DNA of 64,000 bases from positions 1-64,000 of the forward strand of contig JAISKC010000028.1 in NCBI GenBank assembly GCA_031261345.1, given 5' to 3'. Below are positions 11,301-19,389 of this stretch, piece by piece. A program made the position numbers and the translations under genes. Positions within the stretch are counted from its first letter, which is position 1. Every line of letters starts with the position of its first letter. The notes below the pieces were generated by a model. That model had not been told where the DNA came from. It did no database searches and worked only from the letters and a program-made list of their open reading frames with translations. The stretch is from Eubacteriales Family XIII. Incertae Sedis bacterium (lineage in GTDB: Bacteria > Bacillota > Clostridia > Peptostreptococcales > Anaerovoracaceae).

Positions 11301-14300
11301 CGTTACTGGGCATTTGACAAGACCGATGCAAAGAGTCTCGTCGGTTCAAACACGTATAAATTTGACGTGGATGTGCCGAACGTTGAGATTGATCCCGAGC
11401 CTACGACGCTGAAGAATGACAATATTAGTGTCACTATAGCGGCGACGGATGTCGGCGGTAGCGGACTGGGCACGGATGCCATCACCTATCAGATAGATAG
11501 CGGCGGCAATCAGACTGTGAACGGTAGCGGCAACAATGCTTCTGCGACATTCACGCTGACCAAGCCTGCTTCGAGTGGTTCAAGGATCGTAACCTATACG
11601 GCGAAGGATACTGCCGGCAATGTCAGTGCGCAGGGAAGTTTCACCTACAAGTTTGACCTCGATTTGCCTACTGCCGACGTTGACCTCAATACGGACACAT
11701 ATGGCGAGTCGCCCAAGACCGCAATTATCACTGCGAACGACGGTTCGGGACAATTTGCGTCGGGCGTGAAGGAAATTCATTACATCAGAACTGGTGGCCT
11801 CGGAACGGAGGCTGAGCAGGTAATTGCTGACGATGAGGCCGAGGTGAACATTGCAGTAAGCGGCAATGGCGTGGTTACGCTCGAGTATTGGGTTGTTGAC
11901 AATTCTGGAAATGAAAGCGCGCACGATACGAAGACCTATACCTTCGCATTCGGAAATCCTGTCGTGAATTCCGTTTCGCCGGGAGCTGGCGGGTTGGTCA
12001 CTTTGGACGGAAACAACCTCGTTATCACATTCAACAAGGCTATGTCTCAGTCGGGCGGCATTATAGAAGTGAAGTCTGCTGGCGGAGCTACGGCGACCGT
12101 TGGCACGCGCGAATGGACGACCAACACGGTCACGGCACCGCTCACAGGACTTGTGAATAATACACTCTATGAAGTGCATATCAGTGGGTTCCAAGATACT
12201 CGCGGTGCGGCGGACAGCGAAATGTTTGCGGTCATTGATGACACGTATACGTTCAGAACCGTTTACAACCTGAATAGCACGAGTCCAGGAGCCGATGGCC
12301 CCGACACGAACCTCGTTGTTGATGGTAATGGGCTTGCGATTGCAGATCCCGACCCAACGGCTGTTCCCACGGTCAATATCGATACCGATGGCGACGGTTA
12401 TCCCGACACCAATGTCGTGGTGAACGAAAACGGAGCGGCTGTGGCACCGACACTCGGAAACGTTACACCTGCTGTAAATGTTCCCAAAAATGTCAACTTG
12501 AGCATAAAGCCGTTCAAGAACGTCATATTGGATTCTGACGGAAACCTTCTGCCGCCTCTTGACGGTAGCAACAAGCCCGTCGTCAACGTGGACACAGCAG
12601 ATATTTCAGACGGTCCCGATACGAATTTGGTCGTCGGGCCCGATGGACTTGCGACCGAGCCGACGAGCACAAACTATAAGCCGACCGTCAATATCAGTAG
12701 CACTACCTCGCTTTCAGCGGGAGTAGGCGATGCGGACGTCAACCTCGTGGTCGATCCTTCTACCGGCAAGGTGGTAACACCTACGGGCGGCAATCATGAT
12801 GTAACTGTCAATGTCGATACGAATGACAATGGCAGACCTGATTTGAACGTGGTCGTATCTGCTGGCAACGGTGATTTCATTGCACCGACATCAAACACAC
12901 CTGCAAACAACAGGCCGACTGTAAACCTGCCGAATGCACAGGGAAAGATTTACAGAAACCTCATCACTTCTTCGGCGGTGAACGCTATCGATGGTTACAT
13001 TGGTGAGCCTGCGAATGAAGTGTATCCCGATGCGAATATCGACAACGATTTGGATGGCTATCCCGACGTGAGCTTGGTCGTCAATCCGACCACAAAGCTC
13101 GTCATCGTGCCTACGCTTGCAAATCATAATCCGACCGTGAACCTCGCAGGTCCAAGACCTGATAGGAAGGCATTGGTCAACGTCGTTGTAAACGCCGCTG
13201 GCGATCCACAGGCACCGGACAACACCTACAAGAATCCGACACTCAATCTGTCCGGAACGGGCGACTACGCCAAAAAGCCGGTCTACAATGTCGTGGTTGA
13301 CGGTAATTTCGATCCTGTTTCACCGACTCAGGCTTCACATACGCCTACGGTCAATGTGGATACGAACAAGGCGAAGAGTCCGACATTCAACATCGTTTTG
13401 GACGATGATGGAAACGTTGCACCTCCGAGCTCAGTTGATATACCTACTGTGAATCTCGATACGAAGAATACAGTGCCTGCAGCAGCTGATTTCAATATCA
13501 TAGTCAATGAGTTCTCGGGACTGCCTACAACACCGACAACAGAGAACCATACACCTACGATCAATCTACCGCTGCCAGGCGTAGCAAAGACAGCGGCGGA
13601 CTACAAGAAGGCTGGCGTGAACGTCGTCATCGATGGCTCCGGCAATCAGACGACACCTGTAGCCGAAAATCATACTCCTGTTCTGAACATCGCTGTTCAC
13701 CCAGAAGATGGCACTCCTGCAATAGTCGGTGGCGTATATGTACCGATACTGAATGTCGTGGTGGACGCGACCGGAAATCCGGATAGTGTCACGAATGAAC
13801 ACCATGCACCGTTTGTCAATATCGACAAGAACGGCGACGGTTATCCTGACATCAATGTCGTGGCCGATCAGACGACGGGCGCGGCGCAGGCACCGGTCAT
13901 TTCACCGAGTGCTACATACAAGCCAAACGTCAATTTGGTACTCGATCCCGCTGAAAATGGCGTCGGCGGCAAGCCGTCATGGAATTCACCTATGAGAGAT
14001 CTCGCAACGCTTGCCTCCTTCTACAACGATGTCAATGCAAATATTGACAACGACCAGAACGGCTATCCGAATACGAGTATCATCGTGAAGATAGGAAAGA
14101 GCGACAACGCGGCTACAATTACTGATCGCAACGGCATGTACAATGAAGGTGCGCAAATCAATATCGAAGCCAGCGCAAAGGCGGGTGAACTCAACTTCAG
14201 AAGATGGGCTCCTACCTACGATGTGGGCGGTGAAGTCAGCACCGATGACGGATTCTCTGAGCTTGAAAAGTCGGCTAAGAAGACATCGTTCAATGTGGCT

Positions 14301-16931
14301 CCACTTGCAGGCGTTACCGTAGTCGCGAGCTATGACAATTTGCGTGAACCCGGTGTGCCGCAGAACCTTGTAGTAACACCTGGTAATGGCGAAATCAAAC
14401 TTGAATGGCAGGCTCCGGCAGATTTGGGCAATCCTGCATTAATCGATGCTTATGAAGTTCAGATTGTTGACCTGACGCCTGACGATGAATACACACCTCC
14501 TACTACATGGACAGAGGTACCCGACTTGGATACAGCGTTCTACTTCGAGGACAATCTCATTGAGGGACACAGATATGCAATGTATGTACGCGCTGTCAAT
14601 GAGGCAGGGACAGGCGAGGCGGCTCAGAAGAATTCGAGCCCACTTGCCAGAGCCGATGCACCGATAGTGGACAACGCGGTGTTGGACGGCCATCAAATAC
14701 TCAATGATGTAGGCGGAAAGGTGACGATATCATGGGAGCCTCTCGGCTTACCCGATGACTCGGGCAAGCCATCAAATGGTGGTTCTTCCGTCACGGCATG
14801 GCAGGTCAAGAGCGTTGCAGAAAACGCGGCACCTGGCAATGCAGGTTGGACGAATGTTGACAATCCGTCACAGCTCACTTATACGTTTGAAGGCCTCACG
14901 AACGGAACGACATATGACTTCTATGTGAGGGCAATTACAAATGTCGGCACAGGAGCCAATTCAGTGAAAAAGACTGCGACTCCTGTCGGCGTGGCTACGG
15001 CTCCGCTGTCCGCTGATTACTCGATATCAAACGGTTCGGCTCATATCACTTGGGCTGCTCCGGCAAACAATGGCGGTGAGCCAATACTTGGATACAGCTT
15101 GAGACTGATAGATGCAAATGTCAATGTTGTTGCGACGCCGGTTGTTGGTGCAGATGTTCTTGAGTATGATTTCAATGCTCTTGAAAACGGGCTTGGATAT
15201 ACGGTTGAAATCAAGGCGGTGAACTCGCTCGGTAGCAGCGTTGCATCAATAGTCGGTTTCACACCCGAAAACGTAAGTCTTCCGGGAGTGCCTACGGGTC
15301 TGGTTGCAACGGCCAATCCTACGGACGGAACCAAAATATCACTATACTGGACGGCTCCCGCTGACGATGGCGGAAAACCGATCTCAAGCTATGATGTATT
15401 GTACAAGAAGACTTCTGCGGATACATGGCAGACATTCTCGCCATCACCTACCGCAGCACCGACTCAGGTAAGTCCGCTGGACATCACCGGCCTTTCAAAG
15501 GGTGAGGCATACGACTTCAAGGTGAGCGCAAGGACTTCTGCCGGTGCAGGCGAGGCCGCTACTGCAAGTCGGACTACGACGGGCGTCCCCGGAGCTCCGA
15601 CAGGACTGAGTGCGACACCTTATGAGGGCAGTGCATCGCTCAATTGGACTGCACCGTCAAGCAACGGCGGTTCGGCAATAACCGGATACAAAGTGTTCTA
15701 CAAGAGAAGCAACCAAGGAAGTTTCACACAATTCCCTGGCGTAATAAATGAGACATCGGTCATCGTGACAGGGCTCAATGCTTCTACGGACTACAACTTC
15801 AAGGTCGTTGCGGTGAGTATCATCGGCGACGGTGCGGACAGCGACATTGCAAATGCAAGAATACCTGCTGTCGGTGAAGGAGGGACTCCGGTTTCTTCCG
15901 TCACCATCTCAGGCGGAGCTGCTACTCATAAGTTCAAGGCTATCGGCAGCAATACGATGCAGCATGACGTCGATGTGCAACCTGCGAACGCTGACAACAG
16001 AGCTGTTCTATGGAGCTCGAGCGATGAGAAGGTCGCTAAGGTCGATGCCACCGGTTTGGTTACATTCATAGGAAAAGAAGGCACCGTTACCATTACTGCC
16101 ACTTCGGTTGCTGATGGAAACAAGACTCATTCCAAGGAGATAGTGGTCACGAAGAATGTTACGAAGGTCAGAGCCGCCATGGCGACAGTCAACGTCACGG
16201 TGAAGAAGAAGGTCCTGCTACCGGTCGAATTAGACGATGGCATTGCGACAATCACAGGCGCACCCATTACTTACAAGTCGGCGAAACCTGCAATAGCAAA
16301 GGTCGATGCGAAGGGTAATGTAACGGGCGTCAAGGCAGGCAGCACTACGGTGACGGTCTCTTCAAACGGAAAGTCCGTCAAGGTGAAGGTCGTGGTCGGC
16401 AAGAAGGCTGTGAAACTGACGAAGTTCGCACTCTCGGGCACGCCTAAGAAGAACAAGCTGGACATCGGAAAGACCGCACAGCTGAAGATTAAACTGACGC
16501 CAGCCAAGGCATCTGATTTGAAGGTTACATTCAAGTCGTCGAAGCCGAAGATCGCCTCCGTTGACAAGGCAGGAAAGATAATAGGGCTCACGGAAGGCAA
16601 GGCGAAGATCACCGTCAAGGTCGGGAACAAGACCGTCAAGACCAAGGACATTCAGGTTCAGGCACCGGTCAAGAAACTGACCGCGAGCAAGAAGATAGAC
16701 CTGAAGAAGGGCAAGACCGCTACGATAGCAGTAACGCCGGTTCTGACAACAGCTTTGAACCCCAAGGGTGCGGCTATCAAGGCTGGAATCACCTTCACGA
16801 CGTCGAACAAGAAGATTGTTTCCGTTGACAAGAAGGGCAAGATAAAGGGCGTCAAGGTTGGTAAGGCGACCATCACGGCGAAGTCTTTGAACGGCAAGAG
16901 CGTGAAGATCACCGTCAACGTCAAAAAATAG
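2337..16931 (+). CDS. Giant secreted multi-Ig surface protein (4864 aa)
   Basis: ATG 2337 is preferred over ATG 2322 because GGGGG lies 8 nt ahead of it and the 1637 relic starts at the same place. Domains in order: hydrophobic signal ending near AHA-AG (about residues 30-65); a unique region to about 1075; an SdrD-B/Cna-B-like domain starting GNVFNDTNKNGIKD; a Listeria-Bacteroides repeat (about 1202-1278); about twenty Ig-like repeats of 90-100 residues, each ending in 'D.AGN...YKFD..AP' (about 1280-3205); an SbsA-like Ig domain; about fifteen short VN-D-T repeats with DTDGDGYPD-type sites (about 3312-3918); a divergent InlB-like repeat; five fibronectin III domains (about 4004-4512); and four lysine-rich Big_2 domains to the end. 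There is no LPXTG, SLH or C-terminal membrane segment. The likely role is adhesion or a cell-surface stalk; that is inference. Confidence 0.85.
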   Translation: MYSDGHRKNVKFSQGGAYLVSQNFSPKNLAKRGVCFLVTFVMVFGTLFSSGLWGSPIADRAHAAGHASRAGFVSFMGADLNDTSTFTVTPETQLAGGKQILNIKANFPQGSTDRKIRVQFNNALGLSTAPPGFKSDATSQWVFDSSIIDDRYTGLFTGATWTPTAQFVTGTSSQTKIWLNTGTLEYSVADTVGALEMDILVGGSPSYHVTMNASAAVNANPIVVTTTSSANGGSVIDSATVDSVTINANVGVAMGSGNDGNAIYAAPGTALSKGTTWYQYYGGGTGNTSGAVVKSFRFTMKVHNKYLNNIDVNTGTSAAYYTSMTKSTPFTNGDWTYFTFTFTNLYLANTVNFTSTGTVKSAQELAALTPPVTTDPTAVVNWTLWAGPDNYSSGGNDSRTYVKRLDDTEITTNASTGYTQWNSTRLIVDPRTTGFLNLTAGTNAGTRVMPLQDSEWNKTPVILGYYGLANPTAATIPTTNTQHFTINLAGTQDKAGVMGISLVTPGNRGIKNVNVTFMDDTVGSLATKANAGSRVKLEPSDFSKANTNYFKTIVYDLDNSTVMPAAWQGWGTGSEMQHDNYAIQLYGKPLASSGEAAYSTSVRLQDTAMSRDTTVAENWTYSKVSTLGATQQLYYNNKVVHGGTISANNTFTAGARFTNQTMTTSQGNNYMYSSNATTYCLPVVRGQSWYLREGGLLDYELEQLGGVEYTSEEIQAIATARANLKVVWNGNTYTLANGKLTLERLTDNTGKPFYKVTAPDVLINGFNASTTIDGMTEQGQNATLTFSFKVRDSIPTTVLKPTVLFQGSKSKEAGDNRPYNTSIYGYGVADTYNVTGFGTGQNMGLSNQTTVNLNFQSSANFNAKTSARLIDSTNIGSWTTYNYSTGNTKIPLNPAAESEYKLSARNYAGAPVQVFSALIPIPKYNQTTGRMPASPSGFNPALHMQAEPFGWTASIKEPISPVAVGGNSLGYTVKYATTYETDPTNDAAFKQWTDIPNKNDIRMVRVENKNGNGERTEIAEDTGADFIIKLNITDPAAEAHSGNTNIYAAWITAQAASLDAAMPSQPVAMILKTGVIQGNVFNDTNKNGIKDISEIGRSGVTVKAYVHRATQNFAAADLLETTTTDSSGNYGFFGLDKAIVTDVRFENPGGADNSLRFSPVTAGGSTATNMPVAGENKTYGLTSNITPSADNAKTVHAGFIVSTTVNIEYNGGGTNKSLLRYPGENVTATDFGTAYKLGTSFEGWFKSAAFDGEAITAPYAITAEDTSPTTFYAKYKDNVAPVTTINRTNEEWIKGTDTIALPASDFDGTQSNTIGTFTTYYKISGGSQQTYGGTPFTLDQEGANTIEYWSVDAAGNVESHHTVTVNLDKTAPTSTLSKSGGSWVSPEDKLTISSVDAGGDNASGVDKIYYRFDYNGDFIEYDSEAGIYLSSSLASGDHTVGFYAVDEAGNKEETHAVIIKLDKDVPVTDASHATGSWITGSTKITLSAVNSQNSGTTTTYYRIDGTSESAENFEGFSTYDSADGIVLGSEALPGAHVIYFYSRNGVGLKETVKHIDVKLDAVAPESSISPVDDSWVGALSETPITLSATDPNGADGSGVSKVFYKIDTSPLWVEYSSPFSLSNLLSAGAHSITFYAEDVAGNKEAEHTVTINLDTTLPTIASSADTSPYFRESTETTLTAADVAPTKDGLTTIKYRFNSTGEWVSAPVDGKVTIVAPASSGNVILNYRAYDSVGNSSTIGNATFKFDVEAPSVGSSLATSDSTYYKGNQQTTLTATDVGGAGMGSTGKIIYSIGEGPEQTINASLGVASGSVTIPAPAVSGDVVLSYHAIDSIGNESAPQSVTYHFDQTGPTIESSLPALNPDDTTNGAYFSDKTTTLTAADTESGVKSIHYKVGSGSVQDVDGISTTVTIPAPAAATGNVTVEFWGEDNLGNVTTPHETVTYKFDTSKPTVKYTPGAAPYYNANIDATVQGYISSGLPITQVQYQIGEGNIETFNDGNEHSIVIPKPAETGSVVVKYRSDISGTAGDWQPITYKFDLDAPTSSHGGYDGDAVYSANTTAHIVGTDNGNGPEQSKVSAIKYYFGEDGSEPLTANGSSANITIEKPDTSGDVKLTYWAVDGAGNVEGTPHEETYHFDVDAPTVTSDLADSGFYNEQKSVNLSAAEPSGLDNQSGVAHIYYSINGGATTTVETYTAIAILSLPGSDRVVDLEYWTDDNMGNTSTHITKHYNFEISKPEASISLQGATYYNDDVVATITGINGSTLAENSGISSITYKIGDAAPVTVTELDVVSEPANLTDRSYELTIPKPDATGNITVQYWTTSGNGNVSTHESEIYRFDLTAPSLSSSLSESPYYNDTQQTTLHATDALSGVNNIKYQIGNLPEVPVSGDTADVSIPAPAVSGDVELKVTSVDNLGNVSGEHVYTYKFDVEAPTTEPSLAWDGVFYNSTKQIKLEATDAGGSATKKISYKVGDATEYTVVEASITGDIEIPAPVGQNGQVRIYYFAEDNSGNVEAEKSALYRFGILKPEISSSLLSSQPSVGPFYSGNQVATLTAVSKNASEIDRILYIVNGGGTQTIQSSTALVSIPEPESSGEVTLEYWTVDKAGNTSALPHIKDTYQYDEDAPSVDATMSNVAIPPTSYFNTSKLAKITATDGTQGAAGVSDVKSIHYTLDYTAAGGTVLNGEATAKTASVDIEQPSISGKVVFTIWAEDNAGNLSQTKKYDLIFDEEVPNVEVNPDPSLWFKTAQDVEIQGIDNGVSGIKAVEYQLLDAAGSPAAVTVSDDHAVVHLDTSISSQRVRYRAQTNAGTWSSKTTSTFRFDSQAPTLTSSLATAPLYSGIQKTRLEADDPGDSGIKEFRYTITGKDTVIIYAGNKDYTDVIIEPPTTGNTVEAEYEVVDFAGNISNKIQAVYNFDTAIPTITATVAPSGYVKDVQSVTLNAADDTGLDRIVYQINDEPSVTVENPGQGLSKEETITIPKPSASGDVVLRYWAFDKTDAKSLVGSNTYKFDVDVPNVEIDPEPTTLKNDNISVTIAATDVGGSGLGTDAITYQIDSGGNQTVNGSGNNASATFTLTKPASSGSRIVTYTAKDTAGNVSAQGSFTYKFDLDLPTADVDLNTDTYGESPKTAIITANDGSGQFASGVKEIHYIRTGGLGTEAEQVIADDEAEVNIAVSGNGVVTLEYWVVDNSGNESAHDTKTYTFAFGNPVVNSVSPGAGGLVTLDGNNLVITFNKAMSQSGGIIEVKSAGGATATVGTREWTTNTVTAPLTGLVNNTLYEVHISGFQDTRGAADSEMFAVIDDTYTFRTVYNLNSTSPGADGPDTNLVVDGNGLAIADPDPTAVPTVNIDTDGDGYPDTNVVVNENGAAVAPTLGNVTPAVNVPKNVNLSIKPFKNVILDSDGNLLPPLDGSNKPVVNVDTADISDGPDTNLVVGPDGLATEPTSTNYKPTVNISSTTSLSAGVGDADVNLVVDPSTGKVVTPTGGNHDVTVNVDTNDNGRPDLNVVVSAGNGDFIAPTSNTPANNRPTVNLPNAQGKIYRNLITSSAVNAIDGYIGEPANEVYPDANIDNDLDGYPDVSLVVNPTTKLVIVPTLANHNPTVNLAGPRPDRKALVNVVVNAAGDPQAPDNTYKNPTLNLSGTGDYAKKPVYNVVVDGNFDPVSPTQASHTPTVNVDTNKAKSPTFNIVLDDDGNVAPPSSVDIPTVNLDTKNTVPAAADFNIIVNEFSGLPTTPTTENHTPTINLPLPGVAKTAADYKKAGVNVVIDGSGNQTTPVAENHTPVLNIAVHPEDGTPAIVGGVYVPILNVVVDATGNPDSVTNEHHAPFVNIDKNGDGYPDINVVADQTTGAAQAPVISPSATYKPNVNLVLDPAENGVGGKPSWNSPMRDLATLASFYNDVNANIDNDQNGYPNTSIIVKIGKSDNAATITDRNGMYNEGAQINIEASAKAGELNFRRWAPTYDVGGEVSTDDGFSELEKSAKKTSFNVAPLAGVTVVASYDNLREPGVPQNLVVTPGNGEIKLEWQAPADLGNPALIDAYEVQIVDLTPDDEYTPPTTWTEVPDLDTAFYFEDNLIEGHRYAMYVRAVNEAGTGEAAQKNSSPLARADAPIVDNAVLDGHQILNDVGGKVTISWEPLGLPDDSGKPSNGGSSVTAWQVKSVAENAAPGNAGWTNVDNPSQLTYTFEGLTNGTTYDFYVRAITNVGTGANSVKKTATPVGVATAPLSADYSISNGSAHITWAAPANNGGEPILGYSLRLIDANVNVVATPVVGADVLEYDFNALENGLGYTVEIKAVNSLGSSVASIVGFTPENVSLPGVPTGLVATANPTDGTKISLYWTAPADDGGKPISSYDVLYKKTSADTWQTFSPSPTAAPTQVSPLDITGLSKGEAYDFKVSARTSAGAGEAATASRTTTGVPGAPTGLSATPYEGSASLNWTAPSSNGGSAITGYKVFYKRSNQGSFTQFPGVINETSVIVTGLNASTDYNFKVVAVSIIGDGADSDIANARIPAVGEGGTPVSSVTISGGAATHKFKAIGSNTMQHDVDVQPANADNRAVLWSSSDEKVAKVDATGLVTFIGKEGTVTITATSVADGNKTHSKEIVVTKNVTKVRAAMATVNVTVKKKVLLPVELDDGIATITGAPITYKSAKPAIAKVDAKGNVTGVKAGSTTVTVSSNGKSVKVKVVVGKKAVKLTKFALSGTPKKNKLDIGKTAQLKIKLTPAKASDLKVTFKSSKPKIASVDKAGKIIGLTEGKAKITVKVGNKTVKTKDIQVQAPVKKLTASKKIDLKKGKTATIAVTPVLTTALNPKGAAIKAGITFTTSNKKIVSVDKKGKIKGVKVGKATITAKSLNGKSVKITVNVKK
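12270..14090 (+). repeat. Array of about 15 short VN-D-T repeats inside the giant protein
   Basis: Each unit is about 32-50 residues and follows the pattern hydrophobic-VN(I/V/L)DT, a short acidic or glycine-rich turn, NVVVD, then G...PT..NH.P. Several turns read DTDGDGYPD, DNDLDGYPD or DKNGDGYPD, which look like thrombospondin type 3 calcium sites. The pattern is clear by eye. I do not recognise it as a named domain. Confidence 0.7.
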
Positions 16932-16950
16932 AAAAATTAACACTATGAGG

Positions 16951-16982
16951 CCACCGATGGTATATAATAATACCATCGGTGG
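16951..16982 (+). terminator. Hairpin after the giant gene
   Basis: Perfect 13-bp stem CCACCGATGGTAT / ATACCATCGGTGG around a 6-nt loop, starting 20 bases after the stop codon. The following bases (TAATTTAAAAAAT) are only moderately T-rich, so termination may be partial. It separates this gene from the LRR protein gene. Confidence 0.6.
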
Positions 16983-17052
16983 TAATTTAAAAAATAACGT
17001 ATGTAGACTTAATGTAGATTTGAAGACTTGATGAAGAAAGGGTGAATGAGAA

Positions 17053-19359
17053 ATGATTAAGCGGAGCGAGAAAAATTTAGGGGCAAAATTTTTATCCGTG
17101 CTACTGGTGGTAGCGATGGCCGTTGCTTTGCTGTGGCCGCTGAGTATCGGCAAGAGTTTTGCGGCTGACGAGGATTCGGCGGAGGATAAGGCTCCCGCTA
17201 CTGAGGCGGCAGAATCGGTTGATGTTTCGGTGCCTGAGGCGGACGAAGTTTTGCCTTTACCCGAGGAAAATGGCGATGAAACCGCTCCTGATGTAGAGGC
17301 AGTGGCTAAGGCTTCCTCTTTGCAAGATGTGAAGGAACAGCTGAAGCCTATACCGACGTTGGTCTCTGCGGATAAGGACATTGCCAAGGGTGTTGAATTG
17401 TTGGCACTCGGCGAAGGGGCTTATTCTGATATATCTGCGTTGGCTCAGTATGATGAGTTTACTGTTGATGGTATACATTATGAGGTGCTTGCGGGCAATG
17501 CCTCCGTGACGATAACGGCACCGCTAAGTGGATATTATGGCGATTCAGTTGGAACACCTATAACAATTCCTGACATTGTACAAGACCCTGGTACCAGTGC
17601 ATTTTATACAGTAACAGAGATTGACGCTAGTGCGTTTAAAGGTGTAAACGGCGGAACACCAAATTCGTTTAGTAGTATTGAATTACCGGATACGATAACT
17701 AAAATTGGTGGAAATGCATTTCAATATCAACCGATTGAATCCATAGTACTGTCCAGTGCTCTGACGACTCTTGGTAGTAGCGCTTTTGCTGGTTGTGAAA
17801 GCTTGAAAAGCATCACATTGCCCGAAGGTTTAACTGCAATACCGAGCTACGTATTTGATGGTTGCGAAGGCCTCGAGAGTGTGAACATACCTAGTAGTGT
17901 GGCTAGTATTGCTAATGGTGCATTTAGGGGTAACTCAGGTCTTAAGGCGTTGTATTTCGAAAATCCAACTGCAAGTTTGACATGTTCAGGCACTCCTTTT
18001 TCAGGCTCATTTGATGCCGAAATGATTTATGTTCCCATTGGAACCAGTGCGGCCTATGGTACGATAACGGGGCTGACGGGTTTCACCGAATACGGGGTCG
18101 AGCTGAGTGTTCGGAAGGACAATGCATCTTGGGAGGACAGTAGCAAGACACCTACTATCGAGATTGATGACTCATATGCGGTCAATTATGTGCCTGCGGG
18201 GACGGACAAGATTAGATATATCTATACTGCATTGATTGATGATGAGGCCGATGGCGAATATGATATATTTGACGGAAGCACAAAAATAGGAACAGTCGAG
18301 GTTGAAAATGGCTTGGCGGTAGGTTCTCCTGTGTATGCAAATTACTATACCGTTCACTATGACAACGGTAGCGATACTACATGGACGGGGACACCCATTG
18401 CAGATGAAATTTATCCCAAAAATGCTACGGCTGTTGTCAAAGGTATAAGCGGTCTGTCAACCGATGAGGACAAGGAAGTCGTCGGTTGGAATTTGGGAGA
18501 TGCTCTGAAGCTCCAAGGAAATTCCATCGCGGTGACCGCACCCATTGAATTCGTACCCGCTTTGGCGAGCAAGAAGCAGATTACTTACTCTATTCACAGT
18601 GACGATGCCTCTCTCGTGAGCTACACCAGCCTGCCCCAAGACGCAAATTGGTATTCTGCCGGTACAAATGCTACCGTTCTTGGCAATACCGACCTCAAGC
18701 TTTATGGCATGAGATTTATAGGTTGGAAAGTGGACCCTACTTCCGACAAGGTTTACAAGCCGGGAAGCAGTATCAAGGCAAGTGACAATATTGAATTGTT
18801 TGCTTATTTTGAGGAATGGAGCTACACGGGTAAGGGCGGCAAGGATCTGGACTTTGGAACCTTCACAGGCAAGGAAACCATAACGGTCACGATTGATGGG
18901 GACATCAATGATTTTGAGGGACTATTCATAGATGATATAGATGGTGAAGTGCTTGATTCGAAATTCTATACGAAAAAATCGGGAAGCACTATCATAACTT
19001 TGAAGTCATCTTATTTGAAGACTTTGGCCGATGACGACTATCTCTTCGTTGCGAAGTTTTCTGATGGTTTGGGTGATATACCTCTGACGGTAGAGACGGC
19101 TTCCGCTGGCAACAAGCCCGGCGGCGGTCAGAAACCCGGTGGCGGTTCGGCAGGCGGACCTGATCTTGGTGCCGGAGGTGGTCCGGACGGTTCAGATGGT
19201 TCAGGCGGCAGTGCCGGCGGTGCTGGCGGTGCGACCAAGACCGGCGATTCGATGGATTTGATGATGATGTCCGTATATACGGCATTGTCGTTGATGATAA
19301 TTCTGGCGATTGCATTTGTTGAAATCGACAGGAGAAAAAAAGGAGCTGAAAGGCTTTAG
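17053..19359 (+). CDS. BspA-like leucine-rich-repeat surface protein with C-terminal membrane anchor
   Basis: 768 residues. An N-terminal signal (FLSVLLVVAMAVALLW, cleavage near SFAA-DE) is followed by an acidic Ala/Glu/Pro-rich stretch, then about five LRR_5 (BspA/TpLRR) units at about residues 165-310, recognised by 'F.GC..L..I.LP..V..I...AF' spacing. After this come two Listeria-Bacteroides-like segments with GWN/GWK motifs, a Gly/Pro-rich linker (about 694-730) and a C-terminal hydrophobic helix followed by DRRKKG. The motif ATKTGDS before the helix resembles the degenerate LP-K-T-G-D ends of Firmicute wall proteins, but the LP is missing, so sortase processing is uncertain and simple membrane anchoring is possible. 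It is followed 30 bases later by the MBG protein gene and is probably co-transcribed with it. Likely role: surface attachment or binding. Confidence 0.8.
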   Translation: MIKRSEKNLGAKFLSVLLVVAMAVALLWPLSIGKSFAADEDSAEDKAPATEAAESVDVSVPEADEVLPLPEENGDETAPDVEAVAKASSLQDVKEQLKPIPTLVSADKDIAKGVELLALGEGAYSDISALAQYDEFTVDGIHYEVLAGNASVTITAPLSGYYGDSVGTPITIPDIVQDPGTSAFYTVTEIDASAFKGVNGGTPNSFSSIELPDTITKIGGNAFQYQPIESIVLSSALTTLGSSAFAGCESLKSITLPEGLTAIPSYVFDGCEGLESVNIPSSVASIANGAFRGNSGLKALYFENPTASLTCSGTPFSGSFDAEMIYVPIGTSAAYGTITGLTGFTEYGVELSVRKDNASWEDSSKTPTIEIDDSYAVNYVPAGTDKIRYIYTALIDDEADGEYDIFDGSTKIGTVEVENGLAVGSPVYANYYTVHYDNGSDTTWTGTPIADEIYPKNATAVVKGISGLSTDEDKEVVGWNLGDALKLQGNSIAVTAPIEFVPALASKKQITYSIHSDDASLVSYTSLPQDANWYSAGTNATVLGNTDLKLYGMRFIGWKVDPTSDKVYKPGSSIKASDNIELFAYFEEWSYTGKGGKDLDFGTFTGKETITVTIDGDINDFEGLFIDDIDGEVLDSKFYTKKSGSTIITLKSSYLKTLADDDYLFVAKFSDGLGDIPLTVETASAGNKPGGGQKPGGGSAGGPDLGAGGGPDGSDGSGGSAGGAGGATKTGDSMDLMMMSVYTALSLMIILAIAFVEIDRRKKGAERL

Positions 19360-19389
19360 GGGAACTCGTAGTTGAAAGGAGTTGGGGAC

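Noticed and set aside
16362..17387. 341-codon open frame on the minus strand
   Set aside because: It is the antisense shadow of the lysine-rich Big_2 region and the next signal peptide. Composition is low-complexity and it has no ribosome site.
19240..19359. Sortase LPXTG signal on the LRR protein
   Set aside because: Only ATKTGDS is present, without the LP. It is kept as a possible degenerate signal in the gene entry rather than called as a motif.
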